Positions 1-6,913 of a stretch of 12,266 bases of DNA are shown in pieces. The translations under genes were made by a program, and so were the position numbers. The stretch is taken from NCBI GenBank assembly GCA_964627035.1, contig CAZVKN010000057.1:1-12266 (forward strand). The letters are read 5' to 3'. The DNA is from CAZVKN01 sp964627035. Lineage in GTDB: Bacteria; Electryoneota; AABM5-125-24; Hatepunaeales; Hatepunaeaceae. The notes under the pieces were generated by a model. It was given only the letters and a program-made list of their open reading frames with translations. It made no database searches and was not told the origin of the DNA. Numbering within the stretch: the first letter of the stretch is position 1; the number at the start of each line of letters is the position of its first letter.

Positions 1-2
1 AT

Positions 3-101
3 AACTTATACAAGATATTGTTTCTTAAAGAACTATTCTCGGACAGACTGCTTGACCCGGAATCTCCTAATGGCAGAGGATTCCTGTTTTCGCATGAATG
101 A
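3..101 (+). CDS. Possible C-terminal end of an upstream gene (partial, uncertain)
   Basis: The frame beginning at base 3 is open from the window edge to a TGA at 99-101 and would encode about 32 residues ending in GRGFLFSHE. The peptide has an amphipathic look (LYKILFLKELFSDRLLDP), like the end of a globular protein, but I do not recognise a family. It would lie 15 bases upstream of the LpxH-like start, consistent with one operon. A rival frame starting at base 1 is also open, and its TGA at 118-120 overlaps the next gene's ATG as ATGA. That peptide (ending NDKYPKI) looks less protein-like. Both frames are too short to decide on codon usage, and the whole stretch could be non-coding. Confidence 0.3.
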   Translation, partial: NLYKILFLKELFSDRLLDPESPNGRGFLFSHE

Positions 102-116
102 CAAGTATCCAAAAAT

Positions 117-851
117 ATGAAACAATACCCGTCACCCGTAATATTTCTAAGCGACTGCCATCTGCCGCTGATTAATCATCCATCTACGGCAGGCTGGACG
201 GATCGCGTCGTTAAGTTTCTACGTGAAGTAGGTCCATCGGCTGCCACGCTGATGCTGGTCGGTGACATTTTTGACTTTTGGTTTGAGTGGCGGCATTCGG
301 TTCCATCGAGGGCGTTTCCCGTGCTGGCTGCGCTGCATGATCTGAAGCGGAAAGGTCAGCGGATCGTCTATCTCGGCGGGAACCACGACGGGCATGTCGG
401 GCGATTCCTGCAGGATGAGGTCGGGATTGAGGTGTCGCGCGAATCGGTGGACATTGAGGCTGATGGCAAGAAGATTCACGTCATTCACGGTGATGGTCTG
501 GCTCCGGCGGATCGCGGGTATCGCATATTGCGTGCTCTGGTCAGGTGGAAACCGACCGAAGCGATCTACAAGCTGGTTCACCCTGATCTCGGGATATGGA
601 TAGCTTACAAGCTGTCCGGATTCTCACATGATCACCTCTCCAGCAGTGACAACTTCGGAGCAAAACCGTACCGTGAGTATGCTCAGAGCAAGTTGAAAAA
701 AGGCTTTGACCTGGTGGTGATCGGACACCGTCACACCGCAGAGCATCAGCAGTATGAAGGCGGTGACTACCTCGCTATCGGTGATTGGATTGGGAAAGGG
801 AGTTATGGGGTGTTGAAGGATGGGGTGGTGAAACTGGAGTATTATGGGTGA
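117..851 (+). CDS. lpxH: UDP-2,3-diacylglucosamine diphosphatase (LpxH-like metallophosphoesterase)
   Basis: This 244-residue protein has the calcineurin-like metallophosphoesterase signature in order: SDCHL (12-16, metal ligands D13 and H15), GDIFDFWFEW (49-58, D50), GGNHD (87-91), HGDG (124-127) and GHRH (203-206). The 'DIFDFWFEW' block and the 'HPDLG' segment near 155-159 are typical of the LpxH branch. That enzyme hydrolyses UDP-2,3-diacylglucosamine to lipid X plus UMP at the inner face of the cytoplasmic membrane, in lipid A synthesis. Length matches the family (about 240 residues). There is no signal peptide. The ATG at 117 puts the SD motif at residue 12, as usual for the family, but I see no clear Shine-Dalgarno sequence, so translation may be coupled to an upstream gene. 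The gene converges on the 928-4779 gene with a 76-base gap. A related phosphodiesterase of other specificity cannot be excluded. The family call is firm and the substrate is inferred. Confidence 0.88.
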   Translation: MKQYPSPVIFLSDCHLPLINHPSTAGWTDRVVKFLREVGPSAATLMLVGDIFDFWFEWRHSVPSRAFPVLAALHDLKRKGQRIVYLGGNHDGHVGRFLQDEVGIEVSRESVDIEADGKKIHVIHGDGLAPADRGYRILRALVRWKPTEAIYKLVHPDLGIWIAYKLSGFSHDHLSSSDNFGAKPYREYAQSKLKKGFDLVVIGHRHTAEHQQYEGGDYLAIGDWIGKGSYGVLKDGVVKLEYYG

Positions 852-931
852 GAAAACATGACATGAGCAACGAGTAACCCATACAACCCTCTTCCTTTCT
901 CACTTTATCACCTTCATACTTTCTCACTTAT
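848..931. repeat. Short direct/inverted repeats between convergent genes
   Basis: TTTCTCAC occurs at 896-903 and again at 920-927, each followed by a T-rich 'TTATC'-like stretch. Its reverse complement GTGAGAAA lies at 848-855, across the stop codon of the LpxH-like gene. Either copy could pair with 848-855, giving an 8-bp stem with a long loop. This might help end transcription of the convergent genes, but there is no compact hairpin with a U-tract, so it is not called a terminator. Confidence 0.35.
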
Positions 932-3900
932 CTAATCAACATCACCTTCTGCGTAAACGCCTGATCCGATGCTTGCAGACGAACAAAATACACACCACTC
1001 GCCAGATCACTCCCATTTACAATCGCACTCCACACTCCCGCCGGTCGGACTCCGGAGAATAGGGTCGTCACCTCTCGACCGGAGATGTCGTACAGGGCAA
1101 GATCGAGGTGGGCTTCTGTCGGCAAGTGGTAACTGATGCGGGTTTGGGAATTGAAGGGGTTGGGGTAGATGGATGCTAACCGGAACTCATCGGGTATCAT
1201 TGCCGATTCATCAAGTTTGACAACCCACAGCGCATCCGTTCTATAGTTCGGTTTACCATCAATTGTAGTAACTCTTGCCGAAATAGCTCCTTCATCACCG
1301 ATCACCCGAATCTCCAGCGGATCATCTTCTATAGCACCGTCAACTTCATCTGTAGTTGGATCGTCACCCCAGACAGCAATACCGCATCTGCATCCATCAA
1401 TCCGACCCGCTCCAACTAACCGATCTCCGGCATATACACCAATTTCTACTCCCTCGTGGCTCTTTCCTCCCCTGCCGTAGGGTGGGGTAAATCCGTCATT
1501 TTTCCCCCTGCGATAGTAGGGGGGGACTAAGGGGGGGTTCTCCGACATCACAAGCAGACTCATATTGTCGCGTGTTGGAGTCGGCGCTGTCAAAAATATA
1601 AGCTCAGCAGGCTTTTCGGTTTCGCTTGTGGCAACCTGATCTTCAGGGAACGGTTCGGGATAGTTCAGCACCACATCCTCATCCATTTTGATTTTATATC
1701 CTTGTCCTGTTCTGAGATTATTCATATTTGAAAACATCCTGTCAGGTACGGCAAATTGACCGCGTTTGTTCTTCATAATAATGACCTGGTCAATAATTGT
1801 TCGGATTGCATAGAAGTTGTGCGGATTTTCCGGATCATTACGATCCACAACATCCATCGGCAGGTTATAATCAGGGAAGTAGGCAATTATGTTCCAACCT
1901 TCCTCGATTGGAATGTCAGCGTTAAAAGCAATAGGCGCACCTGTCCAGCCGATTGATACAGTTTCATCAAGCATGATCCAATAACCCTGCGTGACTTCCC
2001 AATATGGGATATTTAGAAAATTGATTTCTGGCACCCAAAACCTGCCGTGCTCATCCTTGAGTAACTGTACATGGTGCGGCTCCTCATCATACTGTAGATC
2101 TGCGAACATCCTGACTATATCCGGACCGCGATCTTCATCGGGATCGTAGTATTCCTCACCGGGATGGACATTTATTGAGAACAGATTCCAACCGGCACGC
2201 ATTCTAAACTCTATTATATCACCCCTAACATTAACTGAACTGATGATGGTCAGCGCATCCCGCGTCCATTCGCGTGGTCCCTGCACGTAGTTGACTTGGA
2301 CAATGCCGCCCATGTATTCCACATCTGCTTCGGGATCGTAGAGACGGAAATCGAGTGCCTGTCCGGCATTGTAACCTTCATCCTCCTCGGTGTCAGGATC
2401 GTCTCCCCACAGCGCCAGACCGATGTCATCACCTTCCCACTCAGCGAAGTCAACTGCAATATTGCTATCACGGTTATCGAATGCGCCTACATACCAGCCT
2501 TCCATCTCTTCGTCTTGAAAGGTGATGGCAGCGATTATTACACTGTGGTTGCGGTCGGATTCCGGGCTGAGTTCCCAAACCATAAACGGTTCCGGACCTA
2601 ATACAAACAAATGAACCAGGATTTCTAACTGTTCATTTTCCGGATCGTTCGAGTCTATATTCATGTAAGCATAATATTCTTCTTCCGGTTCAAGATCGCG
2701 GGTGTTAATTGTAATAGTGACCTCTTCGGCATCACCTGGTGCGATTTGCCCTTCTTCAGGATCGACTGAGATCCACTCATTCGGATCACCGCCTTCCTCT
2801 CCTTCAACATCATCGAATGTAATGCTCCAGTTAAGTTCATCAGCGTCCTCATCTCCTTCATTGCCGATAGACATGGGATAGTCTTCAATAAATTCATCAT
2901 CCTCCCTACCTTGCAAAACAAACCATTCATTGTCATCAAGTCCATCCAGTTCGATTACTATCTGCGGAGGAGGGTCATCCCGTCTTGCATTCAGCTCCAC
3001 AATAGTCAGAGCATCTCTCTGCCATACTTCAGGACCGTCGATAAAATCAATCTCTACATCTCTGTACTCTACTTCCGCAAACGGATCCCACAACCTGAAA
3101 TTGAAAAGATGATCGCCATCACCCACCCAATCCTCATCCAGATAGCCATTTAATCCGATTCGTTCTCCTCTCCATAGGGAGAAATTGCTACAGATTTGAA
3201 CATCAGGATCAGGAGATACAAACAGACCTACATACCAAGCATCAATATCCTCACCTTCAAAGGTTACATCATTTACAAGGATTGAGTGAGCCTCCTCGCC
3301 TTCCTGACCCAGTTCCCAAGGAGGTTCCGGTGGCAGCAGTCCTCGTCCAATCAGAGGTAGAACTGCTTCTCCTTCCTCAAGAATGTCAACAGCAAATGTT
3401 GCGGTAGTCTCAAATTCATCCTCATCCTGCGGATGGAAGGCAAATTCAATTTCGATTTCTTCACCCGGTTCAAGAGTAATTCCATCTTCAGCATCAGTCA
3501 GCAGAGAGAAATTCTCTTCGTCAGCAACCTCTATCTCATCAATGCTAAAGGCATCATCAAACGGATTTTCCAGTATAAAAGATTCCAGCGATGTTCTGGT
3601 GATATACGTGTCAGGGAAAAGCATTTCTTCCGGAAACATCAATACCGGTGGGTTGTCAACAATAAAAAACACATCTACCACAATCTCATCGTTTTGTGGA
3701 TCATTTGAGAGGATGTGAAGTTCTGCTTCGTAGTCACCTCCTCTCAAACCGTGAGCATCAATAGTGACTGTAACTATTGTCTCCTCATCAGGCTCGACCT
3801 CACCTGCCTCCGGTTCGTATTGCAGCCATTGACGTTGATATTCAACAATTCCATCGTCATAGATGCGGATGTCATCTGCGGTACTGCCGCTTACCCACAG

Positions 3901-4779
3901 GTTCATGCCGTCGTGAGCCACCTCGCAATACGGCTGTCCGAGCCTACCGACGTTGAAACTTTGAACTGTCTCTACGGCGGTCCATTCATCGGTGTCAACC
4001 GCAATCTGGAATACTCGATTTCCACGTCCATTGGTCATCCATAATTGACCGTTAGGATGCTGTTCCACCCACTCCAAACCGTAAACATTAACGTTACCAT
4101 GATACTGGCAATGATTATCAATTATGCCGAGCTGATCTCCGACTCCACCTTCGTCGTCGAACTCATAAACATGGATGTTTCGGTTTTCGCTGTTCATAAC
4201 AAAAAGCCATCCATTTTCCTCGTCCGATCCAAGACCGCAGACACGATACGGGAATTGAATATCACGAATTCTCTCTCCGTCAGCATTCCACAATGAAACT
4301 GTAGCATGAATGTTACCTGCGTAGAGCATGCCGTTTGCGAACGTGCCGTGCCCGAAGTTACCCCTACCCCGTCTCAACCGAACTCTCTCCTCAAAATCCT
4401 CATAGTTGCCGTTGTGAGAGAAAGCAGCGACAGTTCCATTGGAGAAGTTGCTGACCCACATCCACTCGTTTACGGGATCCCAACCTAAACAGGAACTGAG
4501 TTCGTTTGCACGGTTGATACCTTGAAACTGACCGAGGAGATCACCTGCATCGTCACGACGGGGAGCTCGTTGTTCGTCCCAATTAAACTCATGTAAAATC
4601 TCAAATTCCAGCGTCTCATCACCGACATTTGAAACTGTTAGTTCATATTCAGCTACTTCGCCGGTGAACAGCCAATCTCCGTCAATTTCATCGGGTTCGA
4701 CTTGGACTTGTGGTTGGGCAAAAAGCGAGATCGCTGTCAGTAACAAGATAATACAGGCAAGCATCATTCTTCGCAGCAC
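928..4779 (-). CDS. Secreted multidomain beta-sandwich/propeller protein with T9SS type A sorting domain
   Basis: The product has 1283 residues and starts at GTG (4777-4779), 5 bases after a perfect AGGAGG. A Sec signal peptide covers 1-21 (MLRRMMLAC...SLFA|Q). The map below is by eye: an ASH/HYDIN-like half (25-62), a probable propeller (75-310) and the other ASH half (317-375, 'ILSNDPQNDE'). A second ASH-like sandwich (380-480) and a third region of that kind (640-728) follow. A repeated module ending in RDALTI or TDALW occurs at 488-598, 735-848 and 1058-1190. Two 'GWN...GQGY' repeats lie at 862-1045, and the sorting domain at 1204-1283 carries PNPFNSQTRISY and YDISGREV. It is likely exported by Sec, then T9SS, to the surface or medium. 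Residues 1081-1110 are a foreign, basic, Pro/Gly-rich insert encoded by a palindromic element within the third module. The rest is strongly acidic. It is a paralogue of the adjacent upstream gene, likely co-transcribed with it. Molecular function is unknown, and adhesion or matrix binding is a guess. Confidence 0.9.
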   Translation of the reverse strand: MLRRMMLACIILLLTAISLFAQPQVQVEPDEIDGDWLFTGEVAEYELTVSNVGDETLEFEILHEFNWDEQRAPRRDDAGDLLGQFQGINRANELSSCLGWDPVNEWMWVSNFSNGTVAAFSHNGNYEDFEERVRLRRGRGNFGHGTFANGMLYAGNIHATVSLWNADGERIRDIQFPYRVCGLGSDEENGWLFVMNSENRNIHVYEFDDEGGVGDQLGIIDNHCQYHGNVNVYGLEWVEQHPNGQLWMTNGRGNRVFQIAVDTDEWTAVETVQSFNVGRLGQPYCEVAHDGMNLWVSGSTADDIRIYDDGIVEYQRQWLQYEPEAGEVEPDEETIVTVTIDAHGLRGGDYEAELHILSNDPQNDEIVVDVFFIVDNPPVLMFPEEMLFPDTYITRTSLESFILENPFDDAFSIDEIEVADEENFSLLTDAEDGITLEPGEEIEIEFAFHPQDEDEFETTATFAVDILEEGEAVLPLIGRGLLPPEPPWELGQEGEEAHSILVNDVTFEGEDIDAWYVGLFVSPDPDVQICSNFSLWRGERIGLNGYLDEDWVGDGDHLFNFRLWDPFAEVEYRDVEIDFIDGPEVWQRDALTIVELNARRDDPPPQIVIELDGLDDNEWFVLQGREDDEFIEDYPMSIGNEGDEDADELNWSITFDDVEGEEGGDPNEWISVDPEEGQIAPGDAEEVTITINTRDLEPEEEYYAYMNIDSNDPENEQLEILVHLFVLGPEPFMVWELSPESDRNHSVIIAAITFQDEEMEGWYVGAFDNRDSNIAVDFAEWEGDDIGLALWGDDPDTEEDEGYNAGQALDFRLYDPEADVEYMGGIVQVNYVQGPREWTRDALTIISSVNVRGDIIEFRMRAGWNLFSINVHPGEEYYDPDEDRGPDIVRMFADLQYDEEPHHVQLLKDEHGRFWVPEINFLNIPYWEVTQGYWIMLDETVSIGWTGAPIAFNADIPIEEGWNIIAYFPDYNLPMDVVDRNDPENPHNFYAIRTIIDQVIIMKNKRGQFAVPDRMFSNMNNLRTGQGYKIKMDEDVVLNYPEPFPEDQVATSETEKPAELIFLTAPTPTRDNMSLLVMSENPPLVPPYYRRGKNDGFTPPYGRGGKSHEGVEIGVYAGDRLVGAGRIDGCRCGIAVWGDDPTTDEVDGAIEDDPLEIRVIGDEGAISARVTTIDGKPNYRTDALWVVKLDESAMIPDEFRLASIYPNPFNSQTRISYHLPTEAHLDLALYDISGREVTTLFSGVRPAGVWSAIVNGSDLASGVYFVRLQASDQAFTQKVMLIR
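1450..1540 (-). mobile_element. MITE-like palindromic element inserted in frame in a coding sequence
   Basis: About 90 bases encode residues 1081-1110 of the surrounding gene (NPPLVPP...RRG...GFTPP...GRGG). On the plus strand 1504-1523 forms a hairpin (CCCCCTGC / GTAGGGGG with loop GATA and one G.T pair). A second, weaker C-rich/G-rich hairpin spans about 1468-1488. A G7-ACTAA-G7 block sits at 1521-1537. C-tract/TTAGT/C-tract palindromes of this kind, and their 'NPPL..PP' translations, are something I recall as dispersed repeats in many bacterial genomes; I have not checked this. The flanking residues (MSLLVMSE before, VEIGVYAG after) join smoothly if the insert is removed, which supports insertion into an existing domain. 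Exact ends are uncertain by a few bases because no target duplication is evident. Confidence 0.72.
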
Positions 4780-4784
4780 AATAA

Positions 4785-4790
4785 CCTCCT
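4785..4790 (-). promoter_or_regulatory. Ribosome binding site AGGAGG overlapping the upstream stop codon
   Basis: On the minus strand the motif reads tAGGAGGttattGTG. AGGAGG is a full Shine-Dalgarno match 5 bases before the GTG at 4779, which fixes that unusual start. The TAG stop of the upstream paralogue (4791-4789) shares the first bases of this motif, so a terminating ribosome is already on the next initiation site. This suggests translational coupling. Confidence 0.85.
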
Positions 4791-6495
4791 ATTTGATACA
4801 AATCATTTTCTTCGTGAACTGCTGACCGTTCGCATTCATTCTCACCACATACAATCCACTCGCCAGATCGCTCCCATCCACAGCAGCACTCCACACTCCA
4901 GCCTGATGGACACCGGAGAATAGCGTCATCACTTCACGACCTGAGATGTCGTACAGAGCAAGATCGAGGTGTGTTTCTACCGGTATGTGATAGCTGATGC
5001 GGGTTTGGGAGTTGAAGGGGTTGGGTGCCGGAGAATGTAGTGTCGGAGTGTCGGGATACCGTGGTCTGTCTGAGTGCACACTGCTCAGCGAATCAACACC
5101 TCTTCCTGATAGCAGCAATTGAAACACGCCGTCGTCTTCATTCTCAACGTTGGTCTCAAATGTAACGATCCCCTCATAATCATCCACTGCCTGAGGATGG
5201 AAAGCGATCTCAAATTCAAGTTCTTCGTTCGGGTCTATGACGATTTCAACACTGTCTTGCAGCAGGATCGAGAAGTTTGCGTCGTTGTCAACTTCAAACT
5301 CAGAGATGACAACCGTTTCCTCTCCCCAATTATCCGCAATCACTGTCTGGACTGACTGTTGAGTGATGTAAGTGTCCGGGAAATCAAGCTCGGCGTGATC
5401 AAATATCAGATTTGGGGGGAGAGGATCGTCGCTGCCGTCTAAGGTTAGAATGGTCAGCGCATCCCTCACGTATCCGCGAGGTCCCCTAATAACGTCAACC
5501 TCTACATTCCGGTACTCAACCTCAGCGAACGGATCCCATAATCTAAACATGAGTTCCTGCCCCGGTTGAAAGCCTTCATTCACATTATCGTCAGGATGAT
5601 CAACACGTGCAGCAAGACCAATTCTATCACCTCGCCACAGGTCGAAACCACAGCATATATGTACATCAGGATCAATGGAGTAAAACAGACCGACATACCA
5701 TGCATCAATATCCTCGTCTTCGAATGTAGCGTTGTCCACTATTATAGCATGACAACAATCGCATTCAACCATCAGTTCCCATTCAGGTTCCGGTGGAAGG
5801 ATTCCTCTGCCGGTAAGATTGCACACAATTTCAGGACGATTTACATTGTTTTCGATGATAATTGTCAGCGTAGCCTCAAATAGTCCCTCCTCCATAGGAT
5901 GGAAAGCAATTTCTATCTCAAGTTCCTCACCAGGCTCAATGACAATTTCATCGTCAAACTCGTTGAGGATGAAGAAATTCTCATCAACATCAAGAACGAT
6001 CTCATCAATGATCAGATCTTCATCAAACGGATTTTCCAAGATAATAGTATCAACAACTGTCTGGGTGATGATTGCGACGATTTCTAAATCTCCAGGCCAC
6101 CAATCAAGTGTATCTGTAACCACAATAAATACAGGGAACACAACTTCATCATTCTCGGGATCGTTCGACAGAATTGTTAGCTGTGCCTCATATTCACCAT
6201 CCAAATCGTGCGCATCAATTGCTACAGTAATGATAGCTTCATCATCGGGTTCAAGTTCACTGTCATCGGGATCAAATTGTAACCAGTCTCCTTCATGATC
6301 GATGTACTCCAGTTCAATCTCAAAATGGAGTACTTCATCCCCGACATTCGCAATAGAAAGCTCATACTCTCTTTCCTGATCGATGAGTAATAGATCGTCA
6401 ATTTCTTCAGGTTGAACTCGGATTTGTGGCTGGGCGAGCAGCGAGACCGCTGTCAGTGACAGGATAAAACAGGCAAGCACCATTCTTCGCAGCAT
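4789..6495 (-). CDS. Secreted ASH-domain protein with T9SS type A sorting domain (paralogue of 928-4779)
   Basis: From the ATG at 6493-6495 the product has 568 residues. I chose this start over the farther-upstream ATG at 6594 because it begins a clean signal peptide (MLRRMVLACF...SLLA|Q) almost identical to the neighbour's, and because GAGG lies 5 bases upstream. Regions seen: ASH/HYDIN-like sandwiches at 25-127 ('ILSNDPENDE'), 132-232 and 362-465; one copy of the shared module (239-352, 'DIDAWYVGLF', 'RDALTI'); a short linker; and a T9SS sorting domain at 490-568 (APNPFNSQTRISY, YDISGREV). It is likely secreted or surface-bound. The module holds an unusual cysteine cluster (C245, C247, C248, C281, C282), largely absent from the equivalent copy next door. 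It lacks the propeller and the 'GWN' repeats of its neighbour. It is probably the first gene of a two-gene operon. Biochemical role is unknown, and binding or structural roles are inferred from domain type only. Confidence 0.88.
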   Translation of the reverse strand: MLRRMVLACFILSLTAVSLLAQPQIRVQPEEIDDLLLIDQEREYELSIANVGDEVLHFEIELEYIDHEGDWLQFDPDDSELEPDDEAIITVAIDAHDLDGEYEAQLTILSNDPENDEVVFPVFIVVTDTLDWWPGDLEIVAIITQTVVDTIILENPFDEDLIIDEIVLDVDENFFILNEFDDEIVIEPGEELEIEIAFHPMEEGLFEATLTIIIENNVNRPEIVCNLTGRGILPPEPEWELMVECDCCHAIIVDNATFEDEDIDAWYVGLFYSIDPDVHICCGFDLWRGDRIGLAARVDHPDDNVNEGFQPGQELMFRLWDPFAEVEYRNVEVDVIRGPRGYVRDALTILTLDGSDDPLPPNLIFDHAELDFPDTYITQQSVQTVIADNWGEETVVISEFEVDNDANFSILLQDSVEIVIDPNEELEFEIAFHPQAVDDYEGIVTFETNVENEDDGVFQLLLSGRGVDSLSSVHSDRPRYPDTPTLHSPAPNPFNSQTRISYHIPVETHLDLALYDISGREVMTLFSGVHQAGVWSAAVDGSDLASGLYVVRMNANGQQFTKKMICIK

Positions 6496-6499
6496 AATA

Positions 6500-6505
6500 A
6501 CCTCA
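6500..6505 (-). promoter_or_regulatory. Ribosome binding site supporting the start at 6495
   Basis: The minus strand reads TGAGGTtattATG, with GAGG 5 bases before the chosen ATG. The same bases, from the SD through the first codons, recur at the start of the downstream paralogue, so the translation signal was duplicated along with the coding region. No convincing promoter was found further upstream. Confidence 0.7.
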
Positions 6506-6649
6506 CGTATAATAATAGTACATCTTCTATTCTTCACGTAGGCAGTGCACATTGATCTAATTTTTAAGGTATTGAAATATATCTGAGAAAGCAAGACTTG
6601 TATACAGCTTGGTATTTACGAAGGCTGGGGAAAATCACAGCAGATTTAT

Positions 6650-6716
6650 AACCACCAAGTTACCAAGAAGAAAAGACCAAAACTGGTTTTCTTGGTGTCT
6701 TTGTGCCTTGGTGGTT
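6650..6716. repeat. 67-bp nested palindrome (ACCACCAAG type)
   Basis: The outer arms AACCACCAAG (6650-6659) and CTTGGTGGTT (6707-6716) are perfect inverted repeats. Inside are a second pair, ACCAAGAA (6662-6669) with TTCTTGGT (6689-6696), and a third, ACCA (6676-6679) with TGGT (6684-6687). Repeated 'CCAAG' units make several alternative foldings possible. I recall similar 'ACCAAG.CACCAAG' palindromes as dispersed intergenic repeats in diverse bacteria; this is unchecked. Confidence 0.8.
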
Positions 6717-6748
6717 CAATTCTTATTCTGCTTAATTTGTTGTGAATC

Positions 6749-6807
6749 AGTTCAGAGTTCAACCTTCAGGTTGTAAAAGGGACACGCTGAAGCGTGTACT
6801 CTGAACT
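6749..6807. repeat. 59-bp palindrome able to form a three-way junction
   Basis: The outer stem is AGTTCAGAGT (6749-6758) with ACTCTGAACT (6798-6807), 10 perfect pairs. It encloses two hairpins: CAACC-TTCA-GGTTG (6760-6773) and ACACGC-TGAA-GCGTGT (6782-6797). The two loops, TTCA and TGAA, are reverse complements, and the match extends to six bases (CTTCAG/CTGAAG). A T5 run follows at 6807-6811 on the plus strand. It is most likely a dispersed palindromic repeat. A structured RNA or a plus-strand terminator is possible, but no plus-strand gene precedes it. Confidence 0.78.
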
Positions 6808-6823
6808 TTTTGAGCAGATTCTA

Positions 6824-6875
6824 AACAAGGATACTCAGGATTATTCTTATCCTATTCATCCTGCACATCCTTGTT
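6824..6875. repeat. 52-bp nested palindrome (AACAAGGAT type)
   Basis: The outer arms AACAAGGAT (6824-6832) and ATCCTTGTT (6867-6875) are perfect. Internal CAGGAT pairs with ATCCTG, and AGGAT with ATCCT, around a TATTCTT loop. The repeated ATCCT words allow slipped foldings. It resembles 'CATCCTG..CATCCTTGTT' repeats I recall from other bacterial genomes, unchecked. Confidence 0.75.
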
Positions 6876-6884
6876 AAACAGGAG

Positions 6885-6905
6885 ATTCCGGATCAAGTCA
6901 GGAAT
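6885..6905. repeat. Short imperfect palindrome (ATTCCGGA...TCAGGAAT)
   Basis: Arms of 8 bases, ATTCCGGA (6885-6892) and TCAGGAAT (6898-6905), flank the loop TCAAG with one mismatch. The motif resembles a dispersed 'ATTCCGGATCAAGTCCGGAAT' type of repeat that I recall from other genomes. It could be a decayed copy. Confidence 0.55.
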
Positions 6906-6913
6906 GACGTTAA

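Noticed and set aside
59..90. Weak hairpin followed by TGTTTT, as a terminator
   Set aside because: The stem is only about 5 plus 3 pairs with a bulge, and it would sit within the possible upstream coding tail. Not strong enough to call.
1..120. Frame-1 peptide ending with an ATGA overlap at the LpxH-like start
   Set aside because: The overlap is attractive, but the peptide looks less protein-like than the competing frame ending at 101, and the stretch is too short to choose with confidence.
5819..6298. Serine-rich plus-strand open frame opposite the 568-residue secreted protein
   Set aside because: The serine richness comes from reading GAT/GAA-rich acidic codons on the opposite strand. 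No start signal or domain was seen.
6496..6594. Longer N-terminus (33 extra residues) for the 4789-6495 gene
   Set aside because: It would place a non-conserved, non-signal segment before a perfect signal peptide, and the GAGG motif directly precedes the internal ATG. The paralogue's start agrees with the shorter form.
6749..6811. Rho-independent terminator on the plus strand
   Set aside because: The stem plus T5 fits the pattern, but there is no plus-strand gene upstream for it to serve.
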